Below the pieces are notes generated by a model. The model was given only the letters and a program-made list of their open reading frames with translations, did no database searches and had not been told where the DNA came from. A program made the position numbers and the translations under genes. A DNA stretch of 64,000 bases from Roseitalea porphyridii (GTDB taxonomy: Bacteria; Pseudomonadota; Alphaproteobacteria; Rhizobiales; Rhizobiaceae): assembly GCF_004331955.1 (NCBI RefSeq), contig NZ_CP036532.1, forward strand, positions 1,736,001 through 1,800,000, read 5' to 3'. Below, one piece after another: positions 1 through 11,206 of the stretch (within the stretch, counting starts at the first letter, position 1; the number at the start of each line of letters is the position of its first letter).

Positions 1-415
1 CTCGGATTCGGTGGCCGCCGAGATCGCCGAATCGGAGAACCTGTCCGATTCGATCGCCGGTATCGTGCGCGAGGACGAACGCAGCCCCGTCACCGATATC
101 CTGGTGGATCTTGCCCGGCAGGAAACGCTGGGCTTTTCCGTGCAGTTCGCGCGGCTCGCCGTCTCGCACATCTCGCGCACCTCGCGCATCATCAACAATC
201 CGCACCGGTTCGCCGGTTTCCGCGTCCTGCGTGCGCCCGACGTGCCTTCGGTGCTGGTCGAACTTGGCTATCTGTCCAATCGCGAAGACGAAAAGCTGCT
301 CAACCGGCCCGAATGGCGTGCCGCGCTTGCCGAGGAACTTGCCGCCGCGGTGACCGAATTCGCCGAACTTTCCGGCCGGCGGCTGGTCGCGGGTACCGAC
401 GCGCCGGCGGAGTGA
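1..415 (+). CDS. amiC: N-acetylmuramoyl-L-alanine amidase, C-terminal part (partial)
   Basis: The gene is cut by the left edge; its frame is open from base 2, reading SDSVAAEIAESENLSDSIAG. It cleaves the amide bond between MurNAc and the stem peptide in the periplasm during cell separation. What is visible matches the end of the Amidase_3 domain: ENLSDSIAG, the helix ending in a serine-rich stretch, and VPSVLVELGYLSNREDEKLL, which holds the conserved zinc-site/catalytic glutamate region (VLVELGYLSN). The N-terminal zinc ligands and any AMIN domain lie outside the window. The neighbouring mrcA fits: amidase followed by PBP1A is a common rhizobial order. The family assignment is secure; the exact paralogue (AmiA/B/C) cannot be decided from the C-terminus. 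Confidence 0.9.
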   Translation, partial: SDSVAAEIAESENLSDSIAGIVREDERSPVTDILVDLARQETLGFSVQFARLAVSHISRTSRIINNPHRFAGFRVLRAPDVPSVLVELGYLSNREDEKLLNRPEWRAALAEELAAAVTEFAELSGRRLVAGTDAPAE

Positions 416-607
416 TCGCGGGTTCCGGCCTGATGGGTGCGGCGCGTAACCGTTACGCGGGATTTCGGCGCCGCTCACGCGCCAATGCGCTGAAATCTCT
501 GCTATGATGGCGACTGCCATGTTGATGTCGCATTGTGCCCGCAGCGCTAGCGGCAAGGGGGCGTATCGGTGCCTCGCAAGGGCATCGCAACGGGATAGAC
601 AGACACG

Positions 608-3085
<2,478 letters not shown>

Positions 3086-3185
3086 CCGCCGGGCTTTACA
3101 GCGTCGGCCGGCACCCCTAAGTGTCGGCCGTTGCGCCGTAACGGCGGCAGCCATCCAACCATCGGTACGAGGCATCACGCATCCC

Positions 3186-4311
3186 ATGCGCGCTGAAATC
3201 GCGACCCTGACCGACAGCATCAGGCAGGCCATAGCCCTGCTGAGGAGGCATCTTTGACTGGGATGCCTCCGTCAAGCGGCTCGAATATCTGAACGCGCGC
3301 GCCGAAGATCCCGAACTGTGGAACGACCCGGCCGAGGCGCAGAAGATGATGCAGGAGCGCCAGCGCCTCGAGGAGATGATCACCGCGATCCGCGGCTTCG
3401 ACCAGGCGCTCGAGGACAATGTCGAACTGATCGAACTCGGTGAGGAGGAAGGCGACGACGAAACCGTCGCCGAGGCCGAAAAGGCCATTCGCGATCTCGA
3501 GGGCCAGATCGAAGAGCGCCAGATCGAGGCGCTGCTGTCCGGCGAGATGGACGCCAACGACACGTTCGTCGAAATCCATTCCGGGGCAGGGGGCACCGAG
3601 AGCCAGGACTGGGCCAACATGCTCTTGCGCATGTACACCCGGTGGGCGGAGAGCCACGGCTTCAAGGTCGAGCTTCAGGAATATTCGGCGGGCGAGGAAG
3701 CCGGCATCAAGTCGGCGACGCTTCTCGTCAAGGGGCACAACGCCCATGGCTGGCTTAAGACCGAGACCGGCGTGCACCGGCTCGTGCGCATCAGCCCCTA
3801 TGATTCGAATGCGCGCCGCCACACCTCGTTCTCGTCGGTCGGCGTCTACCCGGTCATCGACGACAACATCGAGATCGACATCCAGGACAAGGACATCCGT
3901 GTCGACACGTACCGCTCGTCGGGCGCGGGTGGCCAGCACGTCAACACGACCGACTCGGCCGTGCGCATCACCCACCTGCCGACCGGCATCGTCGTGACGT
4001 CCTCGGAAAAGTCGCAGCATCAGAACCGCGCCAACGCGATGAAGGCGCTGCGCGCCCGTCTCTATGATCTTGAGATGAAAAAGCGCGAGGAAGCGGCACA
4101 GTCCGAGTTCGATTCCAAGACCGAGATCGGCTGGGGCCACCAGATCCGGTCCTACGTCCTGCAGCCCTATCAGCTCGTCAAGGACCTGCGCACCGGCGTC
4201 GAATCCACCGCGCCCTCGGACGTGCTCGACGGCGCGCTCGATCCGTTCATGGAGGCCGCGCTCGCCCACCGCGTCTCGGGCGAGCAAGTCGAAGTGGAAG
4301 ACGTCGAGTAG
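3186..4311 (+). CDS. prfB: Peptide chain release factor 2 (programmed +1 frameshift)
   Basis: RF2 recognises UAA and UGA and triggers peptide release. The reading frame must shift: codons 1-23 run from ATG at 3186 to CTT at 3252, followed by in-frame TGA at 3255. Translation continues in the +1 frame with GAC at 3256, giving RRHLDWDASVKRLEYL, the usual RF2 sequence. The product is 374 residues, near the 365 of E. coli. The catalytic GGQ is at 248-250 (SGAGGQHVN). The stop-codon recognition tripeptide appears as SPY (RISPYDS) where E. coli has SPF. A caller that ignores frameshifting would start about 90 bases too late and lose the N-terminus. Confidence 0.96.
3243..3258 (+). promoter_or_regulatory. 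prfB programmed +1 frameshift site
   Basis: AGGAGG (3243-3248) acts as an internal Shine-Dalgarno-like stimulator three bases before the slippery CTT-TGA-C (3252-3258). This is the same architecture as the autoregulatory E. coli prfB site: low RF2 favours slipping of the CUU-decoding tRNA to UUU, high RF2 favours termination at UGA. Here the stimulator is a perfect AGGAGG. Confidence 0.96.
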
Positions 4312-4522
4312 CGCGGGGTCGGATGAGGGGCCATCACCAGAGCCATGCCGAGCCTGCTGGCGGCACCGGATCGAGGCTTTGCGCTCCTCTTTCAACCCGC
4401 TGAAGAAGAACCGAGACCTGTAATCGGTCGCCCCTCACCCAACTGCGAGAAGTGCGCGCTTCACACGCGCGGTCTCGTATCCCACTTCCCGCCAGCGGGG
4501 AGAGGGAGGGCTGGATTGACGC
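4312..4522. repeat. Intergenic patch with a rhizobial short palindromic repeat
   Basis: The segment between prfB and the next gene holds one copy (about 4431-4509) of a repeat with the arms CCCCTCACCCAACTGCG and CAGCGGGGAGAGGG around a variable middle. The same arms occur inverted at 11299-11380 and 16291-16368 and in variant form at 11405-11470 and 16384-16464. This looks like the MITE-type, non-coding repeat common between rhizobial genes. No open frame here is convincing. Confidence 0.75.
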
Positions 4523-4903
4523 CTACCGATATCCCGCCATGTGCATCATCTTCAGATGCGCCACGGCGGCGAGCAGCGCCAGCGGCATGGCCTTGGCGTT
4601 GCCGATACCGACGAGCTGGTCGTCGTCGGGCCCGCGCGTTTCCTTCAGCGTACACCGCCAGACCGTGTTGGGCGCCTTGCTGGCGTGGCCGTCGAACGAC
4701 AGCGCCCAGCCCGGATAGGCATGGCCGACCACGTTCACCGCGCCATCGGTTCCGGCCAGAAGGGCCGCTCTCGCGTCGCGCGCGGTGAGCTTTCCGTCCA
4801 GCCGATCCTCCAGCATCCTTGCGGCTGCGTCGGCCAGCGTGTCGTCCATCGCCTCGGCCGCCTCGCAGCGCTCGTGCAACGCCTTCAGCTCCGCTTCATT
4901 CAT
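4523..4903 (-). CDS. Conserved small protein of unknown function
   Basis: A 126-residue acidic-to-neutral soluble protein that I do not recognise. It starts with an amphipathic, Glu-rich segment (MNEAELKALHERCEAAEAMD) and ends with an Ala/Leu/Met-rich helix (AMPLALLAAVAHLKMM), with a central part containing GHAYPGWALSFDGH. No signal peptide, membrane segment or cysteine pair is seen. I chose ATG at 4903 because GGGAGG lies five bases upstream; an in-frame ATG at 4924 would add seven residues without a ribosome site. It stands alone, opposite in direction to prfB and ppsA. Codon use resembles its neighbours, so it is likely a real gene, but function is open. Confidence 0.65.
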   Translation of the reverse strand: MNEAELKALHERCEAAEAMDDTLADAAARMLEDRLDGKLTARDARAALLAGTDGAVNVVGHAYPGWALSFDGHASKAPNTVWRCTLKETRGPDDDQLVGIGNAKAMPLALLAAVAHLKMMHMAGYR

Positions 4904-5040
4904 ATCCGCCTCCCGCAGGTTCACCTCATCAGCACCTTATTCGGCGTTGCGCGCCCTCCCTTGATACGGGTCAAGGAACGCGCTTCGCAACACCGATAGG
5001 GGTGGTGCAGCGATGATCAGGCCGCAAGGGAGGGAACCCG

Positions 5041-7422
5041 GTGCTTAGCTCAAACCAAAATGTGATCTTTTTCGAGCAACTGGCGCGCGGGGACGTCGCC
5101 AAGGTCGGCGGAAAGAATTCCTCTCTCGGCGAGATGGTCCAGCAGCTTGGCGGCAAGGGCGTCTCGGTGCCCGGCGGTTTCGCGACGACCTCGGATGCGT
5201 TCCGCGCCTATCTCGCCGCCAATGACCTCAACAGCTTCATCCGCGATCAGGTCGAGCGCTTCGATGATGGCCGGCTGACCCTCAAGCAGGCCGGTGAAGC
5301 CATCCGTGAGGCGATCTTCGCCGGCGACTGGCCCGACGACATCCGCACCGACATCCTGACCGCCTACAAGGAGCTCTCCGAACGGGCGGGCACGGAAAAT
5401 CTGTCGGTTGCCGTGCGTTCGTCGGCCACCGCCGAGGACCTTCCCGAGGCAAGCTTCGCCGGCCAGCAGGAGACCTATCTGAACGTCCATGGCGAAACCG
5501 CGCTGCTCGAATCGTGCCGGCGCTGTTACGCATCGCTGTTCACCGACCGGGCGATTACCTATCGCCGCCACCATGGCTTCGACCATCTGGAGGTCGCCCT
5601 TTCGATCGGCGTCCAGCAGATGGTGCGCGCCGACATCGGCGGCTCGGGCGTGATGTTCTCGATCGACACAGAATCCGGGTTCGACAAGGCGGTGCTGATC
5701 AACGCCGCCTGGGGCCTTGGCGAGAACGTGGTCCAGGGCGCGGTCAACCCGGACGAATACGAGGTCTACAAACCGTTCCTGACCAACGAGAAGCTCAAGC
5801 CGATCATCGAGAAGACGCGCGGCTCCAAGGACATCAAGATGGTCTATGCGCGCGAGGACGGGGCGATGACCCGCAACGTGCCGACCTCGAAGGCCGAGCG
5901 CGCCGCGTTCGTGCTCGACGATGACGAGATCATCGAACTGGCACGCATGGCGGTGACGATCGAGGACCATTACGGCCAGCCCATGGACATGGAGTGGGCC
6001 AAGGACGGCGAGACCGGCAAGCTCTACATCGTCCAGGCCCGGCCCGAGACGGTGCAGTCGCGCGCCAATGCGGGCACGCTGAAGAACTACACGATCGACA
6101 ACAAGGGCAAGACGCTGCTCACCGGCCTTTCGGTCGGCGGCGCGGTGGTCGCCGCGCCCGTCTGCCTGATCGAGCACGCCCGCGACATCGACAAGTTCAT
6201 CGACGGGGCGATCCTGGTTACCTCGACCACCGATCCCGACTGGGTGCCGATCATGAAGCGCGCCTCGGCGATCGTCACCGACCATGGCGGACGCACCTCG
6301 CACGCGGCCATCGTCAGCCGCGAACTGGGCCTGCCGGCGATCGTCGGCACGGGCGATGCAACGCACGTCCTGCACGACCACCAGGAGGTCACGGTCTCCT
6401 GCGCCGAGGGCGACCACGGCTTCGTCTATGAGGGGTTTGCGGACTACGCGTCCGAGGAAATCTCGCTGACCGACGTGCCAGAGACGAAGACGAAGATCAT
6501 GCTCAACATGGCAAGCCCGTCGGCCGCGTTCCGCTGGTGGCGGCTGCCCGCCGAAGGCGTGGGCCTGGCGCGCATGGAGTTCGTCGTCAACAACGTCATC
6601 AAGGTCCACCCGATGGCGCTGATCCATTTCGACACGCTCAAGGACGAGGACGCCAAGGCCGAGATCGCCGAGATTACGCGCGGCTATGACGACAAGGCCG
6701 ACTTCTTCGTCGACGAACTGGCGCGCGGCCTGTCGCGCATCGCCGCGGTCGCCTATCCGCACCGGGTCATCGTGCGCATGTCCGACTTCAAGACCAACGA
6801 ATATGCCGAACTGCTGGGCGGCCGCGACTTCGAGCCGAAGGAGGAAAACCCGATGATCGGCTGGCGCGGCGCCTCGCGCTACTATGCCGACGGTTACCGG
6901 CCCGGTTTCGAGCTCGAATGCAAGGCGATCAAGAAGCTGCGCGAGGAGATGGGCTTTGACAATGTCATCGTCATGATCCCGTTCTGCCGGACGCTGACCG
7001 AGGCCGACAAGGTGCTCGAGGTGATGGAAGGCGCCGGGCTCAAGCGCGGCGAGAACGGGCTTGAGATCTATGTCATGTGCGAGATACCGGCCAACGTGAT
7101 CCTCGCCGAGCAGTTCGCCGAGCGCTTCGACGGCTTTTCGATCGGCTCGAACGATCTGACCCAGCTCACCCTCGGCGTCGACCGCGATTCGGGCGAACTG
7201 GCCGACGTGTTCGACGAGCGCGACCCGGCTGTCCTGTGGATGATCAGGTCGATTGTCGAACGCGCGCACAAGGTCGGGGCCAAGGTCGGCTTCTGCGGGC
7301 AGGCGCCGTCCAACTCCCCGTCCTATGCGAAACTGCTGGTCGAGGCCGGCATCGACACCATCTCGGTCACGCCGGACAGCTTCCTTGACGTGAAGGGCCA
7401 TGTGAAGGAAGCCGAGGGGTAG
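5041..7422 (+). CDS. ppsA: Phosphoenolpyruvate synthase
   Basis: Converts pyruvate, ATP and water to PEP, AMP and phosphate, feeding gluconeogenesis. The 793-residue protein has the three expected domains in order: an ATP-grasp-like pyruvate/ATP-binding domain, the swivelling phosphohistidine domain with GGRTSHAAIVSRELG (catalytic His421, the same number as E. coli), and the TIM-barrel PEP-binding domain ending in VGFCGQAPS (active-site Cys752). The start is GTG with GGGAGGG eight bases upstream. It is monocistronic; the permease downstream is convergent. Pyruvate phosphate dikinase was considered, but length and the GFCGQAPS ending favour PpsA. With isocitrate lyase 2 kb away, this stretch serves growth on two- and three-carbon substrates. 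Confidence 0.96.
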   Translation: MLSSNQNVIFFEQLARGDVAKVGGKNSSLGEMVQQLGGKGVSVPGGFATTSDAFRAYLAANDLNSFIRDQVERFDDGRLTLKQAGEAIREAIFAGDWPDDIRTDILTAYKELSERAGTENLSVAVRSSATAEDLPEASFAGQQETYLNVHGETALLESCRRCYASLFTDRAITYRRHHGFDHLEVALSIGVQQMVRADIGGSGVMFSIDTESGFDKAVLINAAWGLGENVVQGAVNPDEYEVYKPFLTNEKLKPIIEKTRGSKDIKMVYAREDGAMTRNVPTSKAERAAFVLDDDEIIELARMAVTIEDHYGQPMDMEWAKDGETGKLYIVQARPETVQSRANAGTLKNYTIDNKGKTLLTGLSVGGAVVAAPVCLIEHARDIDKFIDGAILVTSTTDPDWVPIMKRASAIVTDHGGRTSHAAIVSRELGLPAIVGTGDATHVLHDHQEVTVSCAEGDHGFVYEGFADYASEEISLTDVPETKTKIMLNMASPSAAFRWWRLPAEGVGLARMEFVVNNVIKVHPMALIHFDTLKDEDAKAEIAEITRGYDDKADFFVDELARGLSRIAAVAYPHRVIVRMSDFKTNEYAELLGGRDFEPKEENPMIGWRGASRYYADGYRPGFELECKAIKKLREEMGFDNVIVMIPFCRTLTEADKVLEVMEGAGLKRGENGLEIYVMCEIPANVILAEQFAERFDGFSIGSNDLTQLTLGVDRDSGELADVFDERDPAVLWMIRSIVERAHKVGAKVGFCGQAPSNSPSYAKLLVEAGIDTISVTPDSFLDVKGHVKEAEG

Positions 7423-7448
7423 GGCGCTCGGCGGCCTCTGCCAATTAA

Positions 7449-7500
7449 ACCCCACCCTTCATCCCTCCCACGCTTGCGGGGGGGGTATGACGGGTGGGGG
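7449..7500. repeat. Imperfect palindrome between convergent genes
   Basis: CCCCACCCTTCATCCCTCCC and its near reverse complement (GGGGGGTATGACGGGTGGGG) flank ACGCTTGC. It may serve as a bidirectional transcription barrier between ppsA and the permease gene, although no T-run follows on either side. The CTTGCGGGG core resembles the repeat seen at 16291-16368, so it is probably a decayed copy of that family. Confidence 0.55.
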
Positions 7501-7540
7501 CATAACTGAACCGTGCGTGCGGGGGGTCCTGAGCCCGCCC

Positions 7541-9034
7541 TCAGGCAATCGCCCACACCATCAGCCCGGCAGCGATCAGCCCGACGAGCGCGACGGGCGC
7601 TGTCTTGCGCATCACCGAGCCTTCGCGCCCGGCCGCGTCGACCGTCGCGCAGCCGGCGATGATGTTGTGCGGCGCGATGATGTTGCCGATCGCCGCGCCG
7701 ACGCCCTGCGCTGCCGCCATGGCGACGGGGGCGAGGTCGAGCGCGGCCGCTGCCGAGGTCTGGAACTGGCTGAACAGGATGTTGGAGGCCGTCGCCGAAC
7801 CGGACACGAACGTGCCCGACGCGCCCACGAACGGCGCCAGCACCGGCCATGCCGGACCGGTCAGCGCCGCCGTCGCGGCCAGCGTCTCGATCATGCCCGA
7901 ATGGACCATCAGCCGCGAAAGGGCGAGCATGATCACCAGTGCGACGCCGACCGGCACGAGGCGCCTGAGCGCCGCGCCGAGCGACGGGCCGACGACCGCC
8001 CACTGGCCGACGAGCAGCGCCCCGGCGACGATGCTCGCCATCATCAGCGTGCCCGGATGATAGAGCGGCGCGAAGCTGCCCGCGAACACGTCGTGCCAGC
8101 GCCAGTCGAAACTGATGCCGGTCGACCATGCGCGCACCGGCGAGGCGAGCCGGGTGGCGAGAATGAGAACGGTCAGGAACAGGTAGGGCAGAAGGTCCGG
8201 CAGCAGCGACCGCAGATCGACCCGCTGCATCGGCGTGAAGGCGCGCAGGATGCCCAAAAACAGGCCAAGTCCGATCATCGCGCCGGCAAGTGCGGGCAGT
8301 TCCGGCCCGGTGAAGGCGGCGAGCGCGACGAACGGCACCAGAAAGCACACGCCGGCGATGAGCGCCCAGCCCGCATCGCGCCAAGTCAGCGGCCGGTCGT
8401 CGGCGATCCGCACCAGCACGAGCAGCAGGCCGATGCCGATCACCGCGTTGAGCCCGGAAGCCATGCCGGCGAGCGCCTGCGGGTCGATGCCGGTGATCTC
8501 GATCTGCGCAAGCGTCGGCGTGCCGACGGCGCCGAACGGCACCCCCGCCGCATGGCCGACGAGCGCCATCGTCACCGCGCGCAGCGGCGAAAAGCCGATG
8601 CCGACGAGCAGCGGCGCGGCAAGCGCCACCGGCGTGCCGAAGCCGGCCGCGCCCTCGAAGAAGAGGCCCAGGAACCAGGCGATCAGCAGCGCCTCGATCC
8701 GCCGGTCGCTGGTCACGCCGGCGAGCGCGGCGCGGATGCGGCCGATCCCGCCCGAGCGCTGCTGGTATTCGAACAGGATCAGCGCTGCCAGGATGATCCA
8801 CAGGATCGAGGCGGCCGAATGGGCTGTCTCGGCGGCGATGCCGGCGACCGCAGCAGCCGGCCCGGGCACCGTGGCCGGCGTGATCCCGAAGACGGACGCG
8901 GCCAGCACGAGCGCGACGGCAAGGCCAGCCGCCCCGGCGGTGATTGCCGACCAGCGCAGCACCGCCATCGCCACGATGACCGTCGCAAGCGGTGCTGCCG
9001 CAAGAAGCGCGGTGGCAACGGTCTGGTCGGTCAA
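7541..9034 (-). CDS. L-lactate permease family transporter (LctP/GlcA type)
   Basis: A 497-residue integral membrane protein with about 12-14 hydrophobic segments. The signature parts of the lactate permease family are visible: ILWIILAALILFEYQQRSGG, FFEGAAGFGTPVALAAPLL and GHAAGVPFGAVGTPTLAQIE near the middle, and FVGASGTFVSGSATASNILF with AIGNIIAPHNI towards the C-terminus. The family imports L-lactate, D-lactate or glycolate with protons. The gene is divergent from isocitrate lyase, which makes a C2/C3 acid substrate plausible; which one cannot be told from sequence. No lactate dehydrogenase or glycolate oxidase gene is adjacent. Confidence 0.93.
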   Translation of the reverse strand: MTDQTVATALLAAAPLATVIVAMAVLRWSAITAGAAGLAVALVLAASVFGITPATVPGPAAAVAGIAAETAHSAASILWIILAALILFEYQQRSGGIGRIRAALAGVTSDRRIEALLIAWFLGLFFEGAAGFGTPVALAAPLLVGIGFSPLRAVTMALVGHAAGVPFGAVGTPTLAQIEITGIDPQALAGMASGLNAVIGIGLLLVLVRIADDRPLTWRDAGWALIAGVCFLVPFVALAAFTGPELPALAGAMIGLGLFLGILRAFTPMQRVDLRSLLPDLLPYLFLTVLILATRLASPVRAWSTGISFDWRWHDVFAGSFAPLYHPGTLMMASIVAGALLVGQWAVVGPSLGAALRRLVPVGVALVIMLALSRLMVHSGMIETLAATAALTGPAWPVLAPFVGASGTFVSGSATASNILFSQFQTSAAAALDLAPVAMAAAQGVGAAIGNIIAPHNIIAGCATVDAAGREGSVMRKTAPVALVGLIAAGLMVWAIA

Positions 9035-9383
9035 GCGGTCGGTGCCCCTGCAATCTGGACGGTACGGCCGGGTGTGGAATTAGTCGATCGACCGCGCCCC
9101 GGCAAGCGCGCGCCCGCCGCACGTATCAAGCATGGCGCCTGTCACAATCGTTACAACTCGACACGTCGGCGCCCAATCACGCGCCCGATTTACACGAATT
9201 TGACAACGCATATGCAGCATTCGCGTGCCATCGGCGCCCGGAATCGCTATCGAAAAGCGCATCAGGCCGTTATGAGACCGGTTCCGCGCCGCAGAAGGCG
9301 TCTTCCTGACCGAGGCTATGACAGGCTTTTACAAATTCCGACGCGATCCCGACACGCCGGGACGCCATGCCAAGGAGCCGACC
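9035..9383. promoter_or_regulatory. Divergent intergenic region of the permease and isocitrate lyase genes
   Basis: About 350 bases without a gene between two outward-facing starts, so promoters for both genes must lie here. Only suggestive elements are seen: TTGACAACG near 9201 and the palindrome GCATATGC near 9208. A clear ribosome site, AAGGAG at 9372-9377, precedes aceA. No hairpin terminator or known operator could be assigned. Confidence 0.4.
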
Positions 9384-10988
9384 ATGAGCTACCAGACAGA
9401 AATCCAGACCGCGTCCGACCTGATCTCGGCGCAGGGGACGCCGTGGGACGGCATCAACGCCGAATATGTCGCCCGCATGCGGCTTCAGAACCGGTTCCGG
9501 ACCGGCCTCGACATTGCCCGCTACACGGCGAGGATCATGCGCCAGGACATGGCCGCCTACGACGCCGACCCCGCCAACTACACCCAGTCGCTGGGCTGCT
9601 GGCACGGTTTCATCGGCCAGCAGAAGATGATTTCCATCAAGAAGCACTTCGGCACGACCAAGGGCCGCTACCTCTATCTTTCGGGCTGGATGGTCGCCGC
9701 GCTGCGCTCCGAGTTCGGCCCGCTGCCCGACCAGTCCATGCACGAGAAGACCTCCGTGCCGGCACTGATCGAGGAACTCTACACGTTCCTCAGGCAGGCC
9801 GATGCGCGCGAGCTGGGCGGCCTGTTCCGGGAGCTCGACAAGGCGCGCGACGCCGGTGACGAGGTGACGGCGGCGGCCGTCCAGAAGAAGATCGACAATC
9901 ACGAGACGCACGTCGTGCCGATCATCGCCGACATCGACGCCGGCTTCGGCAACGAGGAAGCGACCTATCTGCTTGCCAGGAAGATGATCGAGGCGGGCGC
10001 CTGCGCCCTGCAGATCGAAAACCAGGTCTCGGACGAAAAGCAGTGCGGCCACCAGGACGGCAAGGTCACCGTGCCGCACGCCGATTTCCTCGCCAAGGTC
10101 CGCGCCTGCCGCTACGCCTTCCTCGAGTTGGGCGTCGATGACGGCATCATCGTCACGAGGACCGATTCGCTCGGCGCCGGCCTGACCAAGCAGATCGCGG
10201 TTTCCAACGAGCCCGGTGATCTCGGCGATCGGTACAACTCCTTCCTCGATTGCGAGGAGGTGTCGGAAGAGGAGATCGGCAACGGCGACGTGCTGATCCG
10301 CCAGGACGGCAAGCTGATGCGCCCGAAGCGCCTGCCGAGCGGCCTGTTCCAGTTCAGGAAGGGTTCGGGCGAGGATCGCGTCGTGCTCGACTGCATCACA
10401 TCGCTGCAGAACGGCGCCGATCTTCTTTGGATCGAGACCGAGAAGCCGCATATCGGCCAGATCGCGTCCATGGTGGACCGCATCCGCGCCGAGGTGCCGA
10501 ACGCCAAGCTGGTCTACAACAATTCGCCGTCCTTCAACTGGACGCTGAACTTCCGCCAGCAGGTTTATGACGCCTGGGTCGAGGCCGGAAAGGACGTCTC
10601 CAGCTACGACCGCGACCGGCTGATGAGCGTCGACTATGACGGATCGGATATTGCCGCCGAAGCCGACGAGCGCATCCGCACCTTCCAGGCGGACGCGGCG
10701 CGGCAGGCCGGCATCTTCCACCATCTGATCACGCTGCCGACCTACCACACGGCCGCCCTTTCGACCGACAATCTCGCCCGCGAATATTTCGGCGAGCAGG
10801 GCATGCTGGGCTACGTCAAGAACGTCCAGCGCGAGGAAATCCGCCAGACGATCGCCTGCGTCAAGCACCAGAACATGGCCGGCTCGGACATGGGCGACGA
10901 CCACAAGGAGTATTTCTCCGGCGAGGCGGCGCTGAAGGCCGGCGGCACCGAGAACACGATGAACCAGTTCGCCGTGCCGGCGGAGTGA
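9384..10988 (+). CDS. aceA: Isocitrate lyase (long, Pseudomonas-type form)
   Basis: Splits isocitrate to glyoxylate and succinate, the first step of the glyoxylate shunt. The 534-residue product belongs to the longer class of isocitrate lyases (about 530 residues) rather than the 430-residue E. coli class. The catalytic cysteine lies in EKQCGHQDG (Cys221), a class-specific variant of KKCGH. Metal-binding acidic stretches are visible in IADIDAGFGNEEA and the active-site segment in NNSPSFNW. ATG at 9384 has AAGGAG six bases upstream; an in-frame ATG at 9318 lacks one. Malate synthase is not nearby. The stop codon lies inside a strong hairpin. Confidence 0.96.
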   Translation: MSYQTEIQTASDLISAQGTPWDGINAEYVARMRLQNRFRTGLDIARYTARIMRQDMAAYDADPANYTQSLGCWHGFIGQQKMISIKKHFGTTKGRYLYLSGWMVAALRSEFGPLPDQSMHEKTSVPALIEELYTFLRQADARELGGLFRELDKARDAGDEVTAAAVQKKIDNHETHVVPIIADIDAGFGNEEATYLLARKMIEAGACALQIENQVSDEKQCGHQDGKVTVPHADFLAKVRACRYAFLELGVDDGIIVTRTDSLGAGLTKQIAVSNEPGDLGDRYNSFLDCEEVSEEEIGNGDVLIRQDGKLMRPKRLPSGLFQFRKGSGEDRVVLDCITSLQNGADLLWIETEKPHIGQIASMVDRIRAEVPNAKLVYNNSPSFNWTLNFRQQVYDAWVEAGKDVSSYDRDRLMSVDYDGSDIAAEADERIRTFQADAARQAGIFHHLITLPTYHTAALSTDNLAREYFGEQGMLGYVKNVQREEIRQTIACVKHQNMAGSDMGDDHKEYFSGEAALKAGGTENTMNQFAVPAE

Positions 10989-11024
10989 CGAACCAAGGGT
11001 GGCGGGCCAACCTTGGTTCGTCAC
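10985..11024. terminator. Hairpin overlapping the aceA stop codon
   Basis: GTGACGAACCAAGG (10985-10998) pairs perfectly with CCTTGGTTCGTCAC (11011-11024), a 14-bp stem with a 12-base loop. The left arm contains the aceA TGA. There is no T-run, so it may act as an mRNA 3' stabiliser or a weak terminator. Confidence 0.6.
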
Positions 11025-11152
11025 CCTCGGGCCTGACCCGAGGGTCCATTCCCTTCCGCTGCCTAAGCACGCCCGCTCTTCGTGAGCGGGCGCTTTTCGT
11101 TGGCATCACGGAATGGATCCTCGGCTCAAGGCCGAGGATGACGGCGGTGCCG
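11019..11152. repeat. Inverted pair of palindromic repeats around a terminator-like hairpin
   Basis: Two palindromic units face each other: CACCCTCGGGCCTGACCCGAGGGTC followed by CATTCC (about 11021-11053), and GGAATGG followed by ATCCTCGGCTCAAGGCCGAGGATGA (about 11110-11142). Units of this form recur widely in alphaproteobacterial genomes. Between them lies CGCCCGCTC-TTCGT-GAGCGGGCG (11070-11092), a 9-bp stem followed by CTTTTCGTT, which would serve as a rho-independent terminator for aceA. The second unit ends directly next to the duplicated gene end at 11153. Confidence 0.75.
11070..11100 (+). terminator. Rho-independent terminator downstream of aceA
   Basis: Nine-base perfect stem (11070-11078 with 11084-11092), loop TTCGT, then CTTTTCGT. 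It is the best terminator candidate for aceA transcription and sits between the two arms of the inverted repeat. Confidence 0.65.
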
Positions 11153-11206
11153 TCACCCCTCCAGGCGCTGCCCCAACCGCCCCGCCAGATCGGTGATAAA
11201 CTGCGA
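11153..11206 (-). pseudogene. Fragment: second copy of the 3' end of the DUF815 ATPase gene
   Basis: Read on the minus strand these 54 bases encode SQFITDLAGRLGQRLEG and a stop; the intact gene ends WQFITDLAGRLGTRLEG at 11477-11530. Fifteen of 17 residues agree, while many codons differ synonymously (TTC/TTT, GAC/GAT, CTG/TTG, GGA/GGG, CGG/CGC, TAG/TGA). No start codon or upstream domain remains, so it is a relic. It is flanked by palindromic repeats on both sides. Confidence 0.8.

Noticed and set aside
3346-4311. A prfB start at ATG 3346
   Set aside because: It would remove the conserved N-terminal domain; the frameshift site upstream explains the full protein.
4431-4509. The repeat arms as a CRISPR repeat
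   Set aside because: Copies are single, in different orientations and kilobases apart, with no regular spacers.
5050-7455. A very long open frame (about 800 codons) on the minus strand opposite ppsA
   Set aside because: High-GC codon use leaves the antisense frame open. The predicted protein is Arg/His/Asp-rich without any domain, and ppsA is certain.
7487-9859. A 790-codon open frame on the plus strand opposite the permease and running into aceA
   Set aside because: Same antisense effect. The sequence is dominated by Arg, Gly and His and crosses the real start of aceA.
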